Assembly (NCBI RefSeq): GCF_003265325.1
Contig: NZ_QGNX01000009.1
Coordinates: forward strand, 1 to 64,000
Direction: 5' to 3'
Origin: Oceanibium sediminis
Lineage (GTDB): Bacteria > Pseudomonadota > Alphaproteobacteria > Rhodobacterales > Rhodobacteraceae
Length of the DNA: 64,000 nucleotides
The notes under the pieces are model-generated. The model was not told where the DNA came from and made no database searches. It was given only the letters and a program-made list of their open reading frames with translations. Position 1 is the stretch's first letter. Every line of letters starts with the position of its first letter. The translations under genes were made by a program, and so were the position numbers. Shown piece by piece: positions 25,402 to 34,535 of this stretch.

Positions 25402-26511
25402 TCAGCGCCCGGCGATCACCATTTCGCGCGACATTTCCGAGAAAATCTCGGGCCCGTCAGCGCGCAGGATGACGATTTCCTCAAGACGCACGCCGAACCG
25501 CCCGTCGAGGTAGATGCCCGGCTCGATCGAGAAGACATTGCCTTCCTCCAGGATCGCCCCGGAGTTGGAGGCGATGTAGGGCGGCTCATGGATATCGACG
25601 CCCAGCCCATGCCCGGTGCGGTGCAGGAAGCGCTCGCCATAACCGGCGGCGGTGATGACATCCCGCGCGGCCTTGTCCACGTCCCGCGCCGCGACGCCGG
25701 GGCGTGCTGCGTTAAGCGCTGCCTGCACCGCCTTTTCGACGACGGCGAAAACCTCGCAGTAATCCTGGTCGGGCGTGCCGAAGTAGCCGCAGCGGGTCAT
25801 GTCGGAGGGGTAGCCGTTCAGCCGGCAGCCCGTGTCGATCAGGACCGGCATGTCCCGCTCCAGCCGCGCGGGGGTGGAGGTGTGGTGCGGAAACGCCGCC
25901 GAGGGGCCGAAGCAGACCGAGCAGAACTCCAGCGTGGCGCCATTGGCCTTGTACGTATCGTTGATGATCTGCGCGACCTCCTGCTCGGTGATCCCTTCGT
26001 GCAGGGCGTCGAACGCGGCTTGCACGGCTGTGTCGTTGAGCAGGTGGGCGGCCTTGAGCGCGTCATACTCCGCCGCATCCTTGCGCGCGCGCAGCAGGCC
26101 GACGGTATCGGTCGTGAAACGCCGTTCGGGCCGGTCGAGCGCGTCGAGCAGCAGCAGCGCGAAATCGGTGCGCATGGTTTCGTCCAGCACCACCGAAAGC
26201 CCCGGACGCCGGGCGTCGCATGCTGTCAGAAGGTCGGCGAGGGCGGCCTCCGGCCCCTCGTCATCGCGCCAGGTGTGGAAGGGCAGGTCGGTGGATTTGC
26301 GTGCGGCAGCGGCATTCAGCGCGGGCATCAGGAACGCCGCGTGGTCGCGCGTCACCAGCAGCATCACCGGGCGTTCGTCCCCATGGGGGTGCACGCCGGA
26401 AAGCCATGACATGTGGCTGGAGGGCCCCAGGACGACCAGGTCGGTCGCGGTGGCGTCCATGCGCTCCCGCAGCTTCGACAGGCGGGATCGGGACAGGGAG
26501 AAGTCGGTCAT
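25402..26511 (-). CDS. M24-family metallopeptidase (Xaa-Pro peptidase-like)
   Basis: 369 residues from ATG 26511 (GGAG six bases upstream). N-terminal creatinase-like domain to about 150, then a pita-bread catalytic domain with metal ligands: Asp in VLIDTGC, Asp in PSDMTRCGYFG, His in GHGLGVDIHE, Glu in SIEPGIYL and Glu in RLEEIVIL. All five are present, so an active dinuclear peptidase or amidohydrolase is likely. It lies downstream of the peptide-type substrate-binding protein in the same orientation, which suggests hydrolysis of the imported peptide or peptide-like compound. Confidence 0.9.
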   Translation of the reverse strand: MTDFSLSRSRLSKLRERMDATATDLVVLGPSSHMSWLSGVHPHGDERPVMLLVTRDHAAFLMPALNAAAARKSTDLPFHTWRDDEGPEAALADLLTACDARRPGLSVVLDETMRTDFALLLLDALDRPERRFTTDTVGLLRARKDAAEYDALKAAHLLNDTAVQAAFDALHEGITEQEVAQIINDTYKANGATLEFCSVCFGPSAAFPHHTSTPARLERDMPVLIDTGCRLNGYPSDMTRCGYFGTPDQDYCEVFAVVEKAVQAALNAARPGVAARDVDKAARDVITAAGYGERFLHRTGHGLGVDIHEPPYIASNSGAILEEGNVFSIEPGIYLDGRFGVRLEEIVILRADGPEIFSEMSREMVIAGR

Positions 26512-26524
26512 GGCAGCTCCTGCG

Positions 26525-26546
26525 GGGCAATGGGCAATGGGCAGTG
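26525..26546 (+). repeat. Short tandem heptamer repeat, about three units
   Basis: GGGCAAT GGGCAAT GGGCAGT followed by GGG, in the leader of the M24 peptidase gene, between the hairpin at 26568-26595 and the start codon at 26511. Short repeats like this may vary in number by slippage. Confidence 0.6.
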
Positions 26547-26567
26547 GGAAAGGAATGGAAAAGGGGT

Positions 26568-26595
26568 GCAGGCCGCCACCGGGGCGGCGGCCTGC
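26568..26595 (-). terminator. Hairpin between the SBP and M24 peptidase genes
   Basis: On the minus strand GCAGGCCGCC and GGCGGCCTGC form a perfect ten-pair stem with an eight-base loop, followed by ACCCCTTTTCC. It begins nine bases after the substrate-binding protein stop and may act as a partial terminator that lets some transcription pass into the peptidase gene. Confidence 0.7.
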
Positions 26596-26603
26596 GGGCC
26601 GGG

Positions 26604-28193
26604 TCACTCTTTTTCGACCAGGCGGTAGTAGACGAAGTCGGACGTCGCGCCGTTCACGTAGCCGTTCACGTCCTCGTTCATGGCGACCTGGTAGGCGGCC
26701 TGGAACATGATCACGATGGGCGAGGATTCCTGCACCTTCTTTTGCAGGTCCACGTACATCTCCAGACGCTTTTCAGGGTCGGACTCGGTCAGCGCCGCGC
26801 GGGTCTGCTCGTTCAGCTCCTCGGGCACGGCCCAGGCGTTGCGCCAGGTGGTCGTGGCCGCGTAGTTGTCGTCGGAGTTGTCCGAGTTGTAGGCGAAGGC
26901 CTTGGCGTTGGAATGCGGGTCCATGAAGTCCGGGCCCCAGTAGAGCAGCATCGCCTGGTGGGTCCGCTCACGGTACTTCGTGATCACCTGTGCGCCGGTG
27001 CCGGGCAGGATTTCGAAGTTGATGCCCGCATCGGCGAAGCTGGCCTGAAGCGACTGCGCCATGTCGGTGAAGGGCGCGGCGTTGATCACGTCCAGCGTCA
27101 CGGTGATCGGCGTTTCGATCCCCGCCTCTTCCAGGATTTCCTGCGCCTTTTCCGGGTCATACGTGAAGGGTGTCTCGTCGTAGGAGCCGGGGAAGCCTTT
27201 CGGCCAGAAGGCCTGGTGGATTTCCATCTGACCGTTGATGATCGTGTCGGTCATGCCCTTGTAGTCGACCAGGTAGCGCGCGGCTTCCCAGACGGCCGGG
27301 TCGGTCAGGCTGTCGGTTCTCTGGTTGAAGGACAGGAAGTGCACGGCGGCCTGCGGGAAGGTTTCAACCTTGATGTCCTGGGCGTCGATGGAGGCGATCT
27401 GGTCCGGCGTCAGGTTCCGCGCCAGGTCGATGTCGCCCTGTTCCAGCAGCAGTTGCTGGGTCGCGGCCTCGGCCACGTGACGGATGATCACGCTGTCAAT
27501 TTCCGGCGCGCCGTTGAAATACGTCGGGTTCGCGCTCATGCGGACCATCTGCGCGGGCTGGTAGCGGTCCAGCGTGAACGGGCCGGACCCGGCGGCGTTC
27601 TCGTTCAGCCAGGCGTTGCCCATGTCGCCGTCGACCTCATGCTCTTTCACCAGCGCGCTGTCCACGATGGACGCGGGGCGCGAGGCGAGCACGTTCAGCA
27701 CGAACGCGGGCGAGAAGTCGCCCTCGTACTTCACGGTCACGGTGTTGCCTTCGCCGGTGACCATGTCGTCCACGTTCTCCGGCGTCCAGCCAAGCTGGGC
27801 CAGGATGAAGGCGGGCGTCAGGTTCAGCTTGATGACTCGGCCGAAGGAATAGATCACGTCTTCGGCGGTCAGCGGGTTGCCGGAGGCGAAGGTCGCGCCG
27901 TCGCGCAGGGTGAAGGTGATGGTCTTGGCGTCGGCGTCCGCGCTCCACTCGCTGGCAAGGCCGGGGGCCAGGACGGTGGTGTCCTCGGCGTCGTACTGCA
28001 CCAGGCGATCATAGAGGTTGGTGACCAGCTCGCCCGAGGTGAACTCATAGGCCTGCGCGGGGTCGATCGCGACGATGTCGTCGATGTTCTGCGCGACGAC
28101 AAGCACGCCGTCGGGCGTCTCGGCCAGCGCCGCGGGGGCGGCCAGCGGGACCAGCAGGGTGCTGGCCAGAAGCGTGGTTTTCAGGATGTTCAC
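26604..28193 (-). CDS. Peptide-type ABC transporter substrate-binding protein (SBP_bac_5)
   Basis: 529 residues from a GTG start with AAGGAGA five bases upstream. Signal peptide (TTLLASTLLVPLAAPAALA), then the long DppA/OppA-type fold: LVVAQNIDDIVAIDPAQAYE, LASEWSADADAKTITFTLRD, FWPKGFPGSYDETPFTYDPE and a C-terminal PIVIMFQAAYQVAMN. It delivers peptides, opines or similar ligands to the permeases on the other side of the control region. The XRE-cupin regulator precedes it by 45 bases. Confidence 0.94.
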   Translation of the reverse strand: MNILKTTLLASTLLVPLAAPAALAETPDGVLVVAQNIDDIVAIDPAQAYEFTSGELVTNLYDRLVQYDAEDTTVLAPGLASEWSADADAKTITFTLRDGATFASGNPLTAEDVIYSFGRVIKLNLTPAFILAQLGWTPENVDDMVTGEGNTVTVKYEGDFSPAFVLNVLASRPASIVDSALVKEHEVDGDMGNAWLNENAAGSGPFTLDRYQPAQMVRMSANPTYFNGAPEIDSVIIRHVAEAATQQLLLEQGDIDLARNLTPDQIASIDAQDIKVETFPQAAVHFLSFNQRTDSLTDPAVWEAARYLVDYKGMTDTIINGQMEIHQAFWPKGFPGSYDETPFTYDPEKAQEILEEAGIETPITVTLDVINAAPFTDMAQSLQASFADAGINFEILPGTGAQVITKYRERTHQAMLLYWGPDFMDPHSNAKAFAYNSDNSDDNYAATTTWRNAWAVPEELNEQTRAALTESDPEKRLEMYVDLQKKVQESSPIVIMFQAAYQVAMNEDVNGYVNGATSDFVYYRLVEKE

Positions 28194-28238
28194 GGTGTTC
28201 TCCTTTGTTGGATATGGTCGGAAATGGGGAAGGGGCGT

Positions 28239-28856
28239 TCAGCGCCCCTGTCGTGTTCTTGAGAGTTCGGGAAGCTTGATCCCGTCCTTCTGGCTCAGAA
28301 CGGTCAGTGTGCCCGTCCAGAGAATGCGCGCCGTCTTGTCCGTGGGATTGCTCCAGGCGTGCGGCGTTTGCCCGCTGTAGTGCAGGGCGTCGCCCTCGGT
28401 CATGCGGAAGGTCTGCCCGTCGAGGGTCTGCTCCATCTCGCCTTCGAGGATGTAGATGATCTCGTCACCCTCGTGGCTGACGGTTTCGGACGCGTAATGC
28501 GGCGGGATGTTCAGCACGTAGCTGGACAATTCCGCCCCCGGCAGGTCCGCGCCGATGCTTTCATAGGTCAGCGAGGAGCCGGCCAGCGAAAACTGCGGGC
28601 GCTGCCCGGCGCGCGTCAGCCCGGCGGAGGGTTTGGGCGCGGCGATGAAATATTCCAGGTCCACGTCCAACGCCTGCGCGATCTGCGCCAGCGAGCCGAG
28701 CGATGGCGTGGCATTGTCGCGTTCGACCTGGCTGAGATAGCCGACCGAGATCCCGGATTTGTCGCACAGGTCCTGAAGGGTGAGTCTGAGCAGCTTGCGC
28801 CGCTTACGAATCGCGGGTCCGAGCATCGGTTCGGATTTCAGTTTTCCGCGCCCCAT
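28239..28856 (-). CDS. XRE-cupin transcriptional regulator
   Basis: 205 residues. Residues about 13-70 form the XRE helix-turn-helix (IRKRRKLLRLTLQDLCDKSG, then ISVGYLSQVERDNATPSLGS); residues about 110-185 are a cupin sensor (SHEGDEIIYILEGEME, LHYSGQTPHAWSNPTD). Regulators of this layout control uptake and use of amino acids, polyamines or peptides. It is transcribed from the AT-rich region that also faces the permease genes, which it probably controls. Confidence 0.93.
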   Translation of the reverse strand: MGRGKLKSEPMLGPAIRKRRKLLRLTLQDLCDKSGISVGYLSQVERDNATPSLGSLAQIAQALDVDLEYFIAAPKPSAGLTRAGQRPQFSLAGSSLTYESIGADLPGAELSSYVLNIPPHYASETVSHEGDEIIYILEGEMEQTLDGQTFRMTEGDALHYSGQTPHAWSNPTDKTARILWTGTLTVLSQKDGIKLPELSRTRQGR

Positions 28857-28979
28857 TCGCCAAAACTCCTACCTTTATCGCCAAGTTAACGGGCCTGTCG
28901 CCTTTGCCTGACGCTTCCCGAATGTCTGGCGGGAAGGTCCCGGCAGGCAACGATTATTTCCGCGTCGGACATCCTGAAC

Positions 28980-29038
28980 GTACAAAAAAAATTATTGTTT
29001 AGCAAAATATTTTTTACAAAAGACAAAAAATGTTTTAC
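28980..29038. promoter_or_regulatory. AT-rich control region with two repeated 15-bp sites
   Basis: CAAAATATTTTTTAC at 29003-29017 and CAAAAAATGTTTTAC at 29024-29038 match at 13 of 15 positions and start exactly 21 bases apart, two helical turns. An inverted, looser version (GTACAAAAAAAATTATTG) begins at 28980. The region is the most AT-rich part of the whole peptide-transporter locus and lies between divergent operons, so these are good candidate sites for the XRE-cupin regulator. Confidence 0.65.
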
Positions 29039-29146
29039 CCATTCCCAGACTTGACGGCGCCCGAATCTGATTTGGCGCCGCCTTGAGAACCGGTCTGTCA
29101 GCGGTTTTGGCACACGGATCGAATAGGAAAAGGGGAGGGCTGAAAC

Positions 29147-30190
29147 GTGGCTACTTACGCATCCGGCGCCCGGCATCTGACGCAAAGCGTAAAGTCGCTG
29201 GGCGGCTTCGTCGTCGTCACCTTGCTGACGTTCGTGGGGTTGATGGCGATCACCTTCTTCATCGGGCGCGTCATTCCGATAGACCCGGTGTTGTCCGTCG
29301 TCGGGGACCGCGCGACACAGGAACAATACGACGCCGCCAAGATCGCCATGGGCCTCGACCGGCCGCTGATCCTTCAGTTCGTGTCCTACGTGGGCGACGT
29401 GTTCCAGGGCAACCTTGGCCAGTCCGTGTCCACCAACCGCCCCGTGGCCGACGACCTGGCCCGTGTCTTTCCCGCCACGCTGGAAATGGCGACGCTGGGG
29501 ATCATGATCGGCGTTGGGCTGGGCGTGCCGCTGGGCGTTTGGGCGGCGGCGCGGCAGGGCACCTGGATCGACCAGGTGATCCGCGTCTTTGCGCTGCTGG
29601 GCTATTCGGTACCGGCGTTCTGGCTGGGACTCGTGGGGCTTGTCGTATTCTACGCCAACCTCGGCTGGGTTGCCGGGCCGGGGCGCGTGGACATCTTCTA
29701 TGATGGGCTGGTCGAGCCGGTCACCGGGTTGTTGCTGGTCGACTCGGCGATGGTGGGCGACTGGGACGTGTTCTGGAGCGCGCTGGACCACCTGATCCTG
29801 CCTGCCGCGATCCTCGGCTTCTTCTCGCTGGCCTATATCGCGCGGATGACGCGCAGCTTCATGCTGGATCAGCTGGGGCAGGAATACATCACCACCGCTC
29901 GGGTGAAGGGCGTGTCGGAATGGCGGGTCATCTGGACCCACGGCTTCCGCCCGATCCGGGTGCCGCTGATCACCGTGATCGGCCTGTCCTACGCGGCGCT
30001 GCTGGAAGGCTCCGTCATGATCGAGACGGTCTTCAGCTGGCCCGGCATCGGCAACTACCTGACCGTGGCGCTGCTGAACGCCGACATGAACGCGGTGCTG
30101 GGGGCCACGCTGGTCATCGGCTCGGTCTTCATCCTGATCAACAAGATCTCGGACGTGCTCTACCGCGTCCTCGATCCGCGCAGCCGATAA
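29147..30190 (+). CDS. Peptide-type ABC permease (DppB-like)
   Basis: 347 residues from a GTG start, GGGGAGGG seven bases upstream. Six hydrophobic segments with the DppB/OppB layout: an early span (LLTFVGLMAITFFIGRVIP), IPIDPVLSVVGDRATQE-like periplasmic start, and the ATPase-contacting EAA loop EYITTARVKGVSEWRVIWTH. First gene of a five-gene operon; the next start is ten bases away. Confidence 0.94.
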   Translation: MATYASGARHLTQSVKSLGGFVVVTLLTFVGLMAITFFIGRVIPIDPVLSVVGDRATQEQYDAAKIAMGLDRPLILQFVSYVGDVFQGNLGQSVSTNRPVADDLARVFPATLEMATLGIMIGVGLGVPLGVWAAARQGTWIDQVIRVFALLGYSVPAFWLGLVGLVVFYANLGWVAGPGRVDIFYDGLVEPVTGLLLVDSAMVGDWDVFWSALDHLILPAAILGFFSLAYIARMTRSFMLDQLGQEYITTARVKGVSEWRVIWTHGFRPIRVPLITVIGLSYAALLEGSVMIETVFSWPGIGNYLTVALLNADMNAVLGATLVIGSVFILINKISDVLYRVLDPRSR

Positions 30191-30200
30191 GGGGGCAGAC

Positions 30201-31106
30201 ATGAGCACCACCAAAGATTGGCTTCTGGACGACTCGCCCGCTTCGCGTTTGCAGGCGAACCTTGGCAGCAGCTACCGGATGCTGCGCACGCTGATGCGCA
30301 ACCCGCTGACGGTGATCGGGGCGCTGATCCTGCTGGTCCTGATCCTGGCCGCGGCCTTTGCGCCCTGGATCGCGCCCTACAGCCCGCTGGGGCAGGACTT
30401 GGGCGCGCGGCTTCTGCCGCCCTCGGCCCAGCATTGGATGGGCACCGACGAGCTGGGGCGCGACATCTTCAGCCGCGTCATCTATGGCGCGCGGATCACG
30501 CTGATGATCGTTGCGCTGGTCGCCGTGATCTCGGCCCCGCTGGGGCTGCTGATCGGGGCGATTTCCGGCTATTTCGGCGGCTGGACGGACAAGGCGCTGA
30601 TGGGCGTCACGGACGTCTTCCTGTCCATGCCGAAGCTGATCCTGGCACTCGCCTTCGTCGCCGCCCTCGGCCCCGGTATCGAGAACGCGATCATCGCGAT
30701 CGCTATCACCTCCTGGCCGGCCTACGCCCGTATCGCGCGGGCCGAGACGCTGACGTTCCGCAATTCGGAGTTCATCTCGGCCGTGCGCCTGCTGGGCGGC
30801 TCGCATTTCCGCATCATCACCCGGCACGTGCTGCCGCTGTGCACGTCGTCGATGATCGTGCGCGTGACGCTGGACATGGCGGGCATCATCCTGACCGCCG
30901 CGGGCCTCGGCTTCCTTGGCCTTGGCGCACAGCCGCCGCTGCCCGAATGGGGCGCGATGATCTCGCGCGGGCGGACCTTCATCCTGGACCAGTGGTGGGT
31001 GGCGACGATGCCGGGCTTCGCGATCATCCTCGTGTCCCTTGGCTTCTGCTTCCTGGGCGATGGCCTGCGCGACGCGTTGGATCCGAAACAGGGGGGCAAG
31101 GAATGA
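30201..31106 (+). CDS. Peptide-type ABC permease (DppC-like)
   Basis: 301 residues. N-terminal cytoplasmic part, first span at about 38-55, then LGTDELGRDIFSRVIYGARI-type block (here GTDELGRDIFSRVIYGARIT), typical of DppC/OppC, and the EAA loop EFISAVRLLGGSHFRIITRH. It pairs with the preceding permease. Its stop overlaps the first ATPase start by ATGA. Confidence 0.95.
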   Translation: MSTTKDWLLDDSPASRLQANLGSSYRMLRTLMRNPLTVIGALILLVLILAAAFAPWIAPYSPLGQDLGARLLPPSAQHWMGTDELGRDIFSRVIYGARITLMIVALVAVISAPLGLLIGAISGYFGGWTDKALMGVTDVFLSMPKLILALAFVAALGPGIENAIIAIAITSWPAYARIARAETLTFRNSEFISAVRLLGGSHFRIITRHVLPLCTSSMIVRVTLDMAGIILTAAGLGFLGLGAQPPLPEWGAMISRGRTFILDQWWVATMPGFAIILVSLGFCFLGDGLRDALDPKQGGKE

Positions 31107-31935
31107 CCGGACCATTGCTTGAGATCGAGAACCTGCGCGTCAGTTTTCCCACGCCCAAGGGCCGGGTGGACGTGGTCAAGGGCCTGTCCTTCACCCTGGG
31201 GCGTGAGCGTCTGGGCATCGTCGGCGAAAGCGGCTCGGGCAAGTCGATGACGGGGCGCGCGATCCTGCGCCTGATCCGCCGCCCCGGTCGCCAGAGCGCG
31301 GACAAGATGATCTTCGACGGGATCGACCTGAACAGCCTGTCGGAAAAGCAGATGCGCACCCTGCGCGGGGCGCGGATCTCGATGATCATGCAGGACCCGA
31401 AATTCTCGCTGAACCCGGTGATGACCATCGGCGCGCAGATAGCCGAGGCGCTGAAGACGCACGAACGCCTGGCCCGGCGCGACGTCAAGGCCCGCGTGCT
31501 GGAGATGCTGCACGCGGTGCGCATCAACGACCCTGAGCGTGTCGTGGGCCTCTACCCGCACGAAGTGTCGGGCGGCATGGGCCAGCGCATCATGATCGCC
31601 ATGATGCTGATCCCGCGCCCGGACCTGCTGATCGCGGACGAGCCCACATCGGCGCTGGACGTGTCGGTGCAGGCGCAGGTGCTGGACCTGATCGACGAGC
31701 TGGTGCGCGAAAAGGGCATGGGGCTGATCCTGATTTCCCACGACCTGAACCTGGTGGCGCGCTACTGCGACCGCATCCTGGTGATGCACGCGGGCGAGGT
31801 GGTGGAAAGCTGCGCCGCGGCAGACCTGCACAAGGCCAGTCATCCCTATACCCGCGGGCTTCTGGCCTCCGTCCCCAAGATGGAAGAAACGCGGGACGAG
31901 CTTCCGGTCCTCGACCGCAGCGCATGGAGCGGCAC

Positions 31936-31939
<4 letters not shown>
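31103..31939 (+). CDS. Peptide-type ABC ATPase (DppD-like)
   Basis: 278 residues from ATG 31103. Walker A GESGSGKSM, Q-loop ISMIMQDPKFSLNPVMTIGA, signature VSGGMGQRIMIAMML, Walker B LLIADEPTSALD, switch His in LISHDLNLVARYCD. The signature GGMGQR is the DppD variant. It lacks most of the cysteine-bearing C-terminal extension found in longer DppD proteins. Overlaps both neighbours by four bases. Confidence 0.94.
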
Positions 31940-32687
<748 letters not shown>

Positions 32688-32691
<4 letters not shown>

Positions 32692-33191
32692 CGACCCCTG
32701 AGACAGCCCTCCGTGACTTTGAACAGGCGCTTTCGCGCGCCACCACGCAAGGGGCGGCCTACGACGCGCTGTGCGCGCTGACCAAGGCCACCGTGGGCGC
32801 GAAGCTGTTCACCGTGATGACCGCGGACATGACGGCGATGCTCGCGAGCCGTGTCTACACCGACGATCCGGCGAACTACCCCACCTCCGGCACCAAGGCG
32901 ATCGAGATGAACAGCTGGTTCGAGCAGGTGCACGGCCGGCGCGAGACGTTCGTGGCCAACACCCTGGACGACATCGACGCCGTCTTCCCCGACGCCGCCA
33001 CGATCGGCCGCCTCGGCTGCGCCTCCGTCGTGAACCTGCCCATCATCCTGGGCGGAGAGATGGTGGCGACGATGAACATTCTGCACCAGGAAGGCTACTA
33101 TACGCCGGAACGGGTGGAGCAGGTCGAAACCCAGCTGACGCTGCCCGCCATGGCGACCCTGGCCGTGGCGCGGGGCCTTCCTGCGTCGTGA
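32688..33191 (+). CDS. GAF-domain protein
   Basis: 167 residues making one GAF domain: helix ALRDFEQALSRATTQGAAYD, then AKLFTVMTADMTAMLASRVY, SSW-type segment MNSWFEQVHGRRETFVAN, and GRLGCASVVNLPIILGGEMV. No output domain or membrane span. It closes the transporter operon with a four-base overlap, so it is likely made with it and may sense the imported compound or its product. Similar GAF proteins follow dipeptide-type transporters in other Rhodobacteraceae. Confidence 0.88.
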
Positions 33192-33557
33192 GCGTCGCCC
33201 GCGCCGGGACTTACGCGGCGCGCTGATCGCCGCGACCCAAACGACCGCCGGGTGGTTTTCGAACAAGTCCCCTCAAGCCGCGGGCCGCGCGACAAGCGGC
33301 GGCCCCGGCAGGGCGACGGTTCCCTTACCGATACGATGTCCTGATTGAAGGGGGCCTGCCCGGCGTCACCTCCGGCTGGTGCGCCCGGCCCACGGGCCGG
33401 TTTGGGCAGGGGAAGTTTCCTGCGATGTGCTGGCCGGGGTTGCGCCGCGTGAAGCGCTTCTGACCCCGGTCAGCCCTCCATCCTGTAAACGATGCGGAGT
33501 CGCCACTGCGCCGCGATGTGCGACACAGCTGGTCTTATCTTAATGGAGGGAAGTGCT
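33192..33557. other. Long intergenic region with several strong hairpins
   Basis: No coding region is seen. Perfect or near-perfect stems: CACC/GGTG at 33367-33381, CCGGCC/GGCCGG at 33385-33400 followed by TTT, GCAGG/CCTGC at 33406-33423, and a nine-pair hairpin GGCCGGGGT/ACCCCGGTC at 33432-33471. An outer stem, GGGGGCCTG at 33350 with CAGCCCTCC at 33471, could close them all. The 33385 hairpin may end the transporter operon; the rest could be a structured RNA that I do not recognise. Confidence 0.5.
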
Positions 33558-33632
33558 TGGCTGGGGTGGTAGGATTCGAACCTACGATACACGATACCAA
33601 AAACCGATGCCTTACCACTTGGCTACACCCCA
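33558..33632 (-). tRNA. tRNA-Gln (TTG anticodon)
   Basis: 75 bases: acceptor TGGGGTG/CACCCCA followed by GCCA, D arm TAGCCAAGTGGTAAGGCA, T arm GTAGGTTCGAATCCTAC. The anticodon loop reads TTTTGGT with anticodon TTG. The outermost pair of the anticodon stem appears to be T-T in my reading; the other four pairs form. Confidence 0.93.
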
Positions 33633-33689
33633 GAAGCAGCGTCGGTTTACCGGGCCACGCGGCGGGCCGCAAGGGAAAATTCGCCTTCT

Positions 33690-34535
33690 TCAGACCCGGA
33701 TTGGCTGCTCTTTCGCCAGGGCGTCGAAGCGCATCAACGTGGCCAGCAATTCCGGCATCCGATCGAGCGGAATCATGTTCGGCCCGTCAGAGGGCGCGTT
33801 GTCCGGATCCTCATGAGTCTCGATGAAAACACCTGCGATTCCGAGGCTTACGGCCGCGCGTGCCATGACCGGCGCGAATTCGCGCTGGCCGCCGCTGGAG
33901 CCGCCCTGGCCGCCCGGTTGCTGCACCGAGTGGGTCGCGTCCATGATGACGGGATAACCGGTCTGCGCCATCCGTGGCAGGCCGCGCATGTCCGCCACGA
34001 GGGCGTTGTAGCCAAAGCTCGTACCACGCTCGGTCAGCAGGATTCTGTCATTTCCTGTCGCGGCGACCTTTGCGGCGACGTGGTCCATGTCCCAGGGGGC
34101 CAGGAACTGGCCCTTCTTGATGTTGATCACGGCCCCGGTTTCCCCGGCCGCCAGCAGAAGATCGGTCTGGCGGCACAGGAAGGCGGGAATCTGCAGGATC
34201 TCGCAGGCCTCCGCTGCCGGTGCGCATTGCTCGGGGGCGTGGACGTCGGTCAGCACCGGGCAGCCGATTTCCGCGCCGATGCTGGCGAGGATCTTCAGCC
34301 CCTCATCCAGGCCGAGCCCGCGCTTGCCGCCCAGCGACGTGCGGTTCGCCTTGTCATAGCTGGCCTTGAAGACATAGCCGGCGCCCACGTCGGCGCAGGC
34401 CTTTGCCATGGTTTCCGCGATACGCAGCGCGTGGTCGCGCCCCTCAAGCTGGCAGGGGCCCGCGATCACCGTCAGCGGGGCGTCGTTTGAGAATCGCACC
34501 CCATGGCCCACATCCACCGATTTCATCTCGGTCAT
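33690..34535 (-). CDS. kdsA: 3-deoxy-8-phosphooctulonate synthase KdsA
   Basis: 281 residues, the usual length. Condenses arabinose-5-phosphate with PEP to Kdo-8-phosphate, for lipid A core or Kdo-containing capsule. Family blocks: VIAGPCQLEGRDHALR, YVFKASYDKANRTS, GCPVLTDVHAPEQC, IPAFLCRQTDLLLAA, NIKKGQFLAPWDM, and VIMDATHSVQQPGG. Overlaps the KpsE-like gene by ATGA, which points to Kdo use in the exported polysaccharide; Kdo is the usual linker of KpsMT-type capsules. Confidence 0.97.
   Translation of the reverse strand: MTEMKSVDVGHGVRFSNDAPLTVIAGPCQLEGRDHALRIAETMAKACADVGAGYVFKASYDKANRTSLGGKRGLGLDEGLKILASIGAEIGCPVLTDVHAPEQCAPAAEACEILQIPAFLCRQTDLLLAAGETGAVINIKKGQFLAPWDMDHVAAKVAATGNDRILLTERGTSFGYNALVADMRGLPRMAQTGYPVIMDATHSVQQPGGQGGSSGGQREFAPVMARAAVSLGIAGVFIETHEDPDNAPSDGPNMIPLDRMPELLATLMRFDALAKEQPIRV

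Noticed and set aside
33480-33530. Possible cobalamin riboswitch (CTGTAA followed by GCCACTG)
   Set aside because: The two motifs resemble the B12 box, but the other conserved blocks are not found and no gene follows on that strand; the next feature is a tRNA on the other strand.
33518-33826. Plus-strand open frames with GFEPTIHDTKNRC or GRIRTYDTRYQKP
   Set aside because: They cross the tRNA-Gln gene and are its complement, not proteins.
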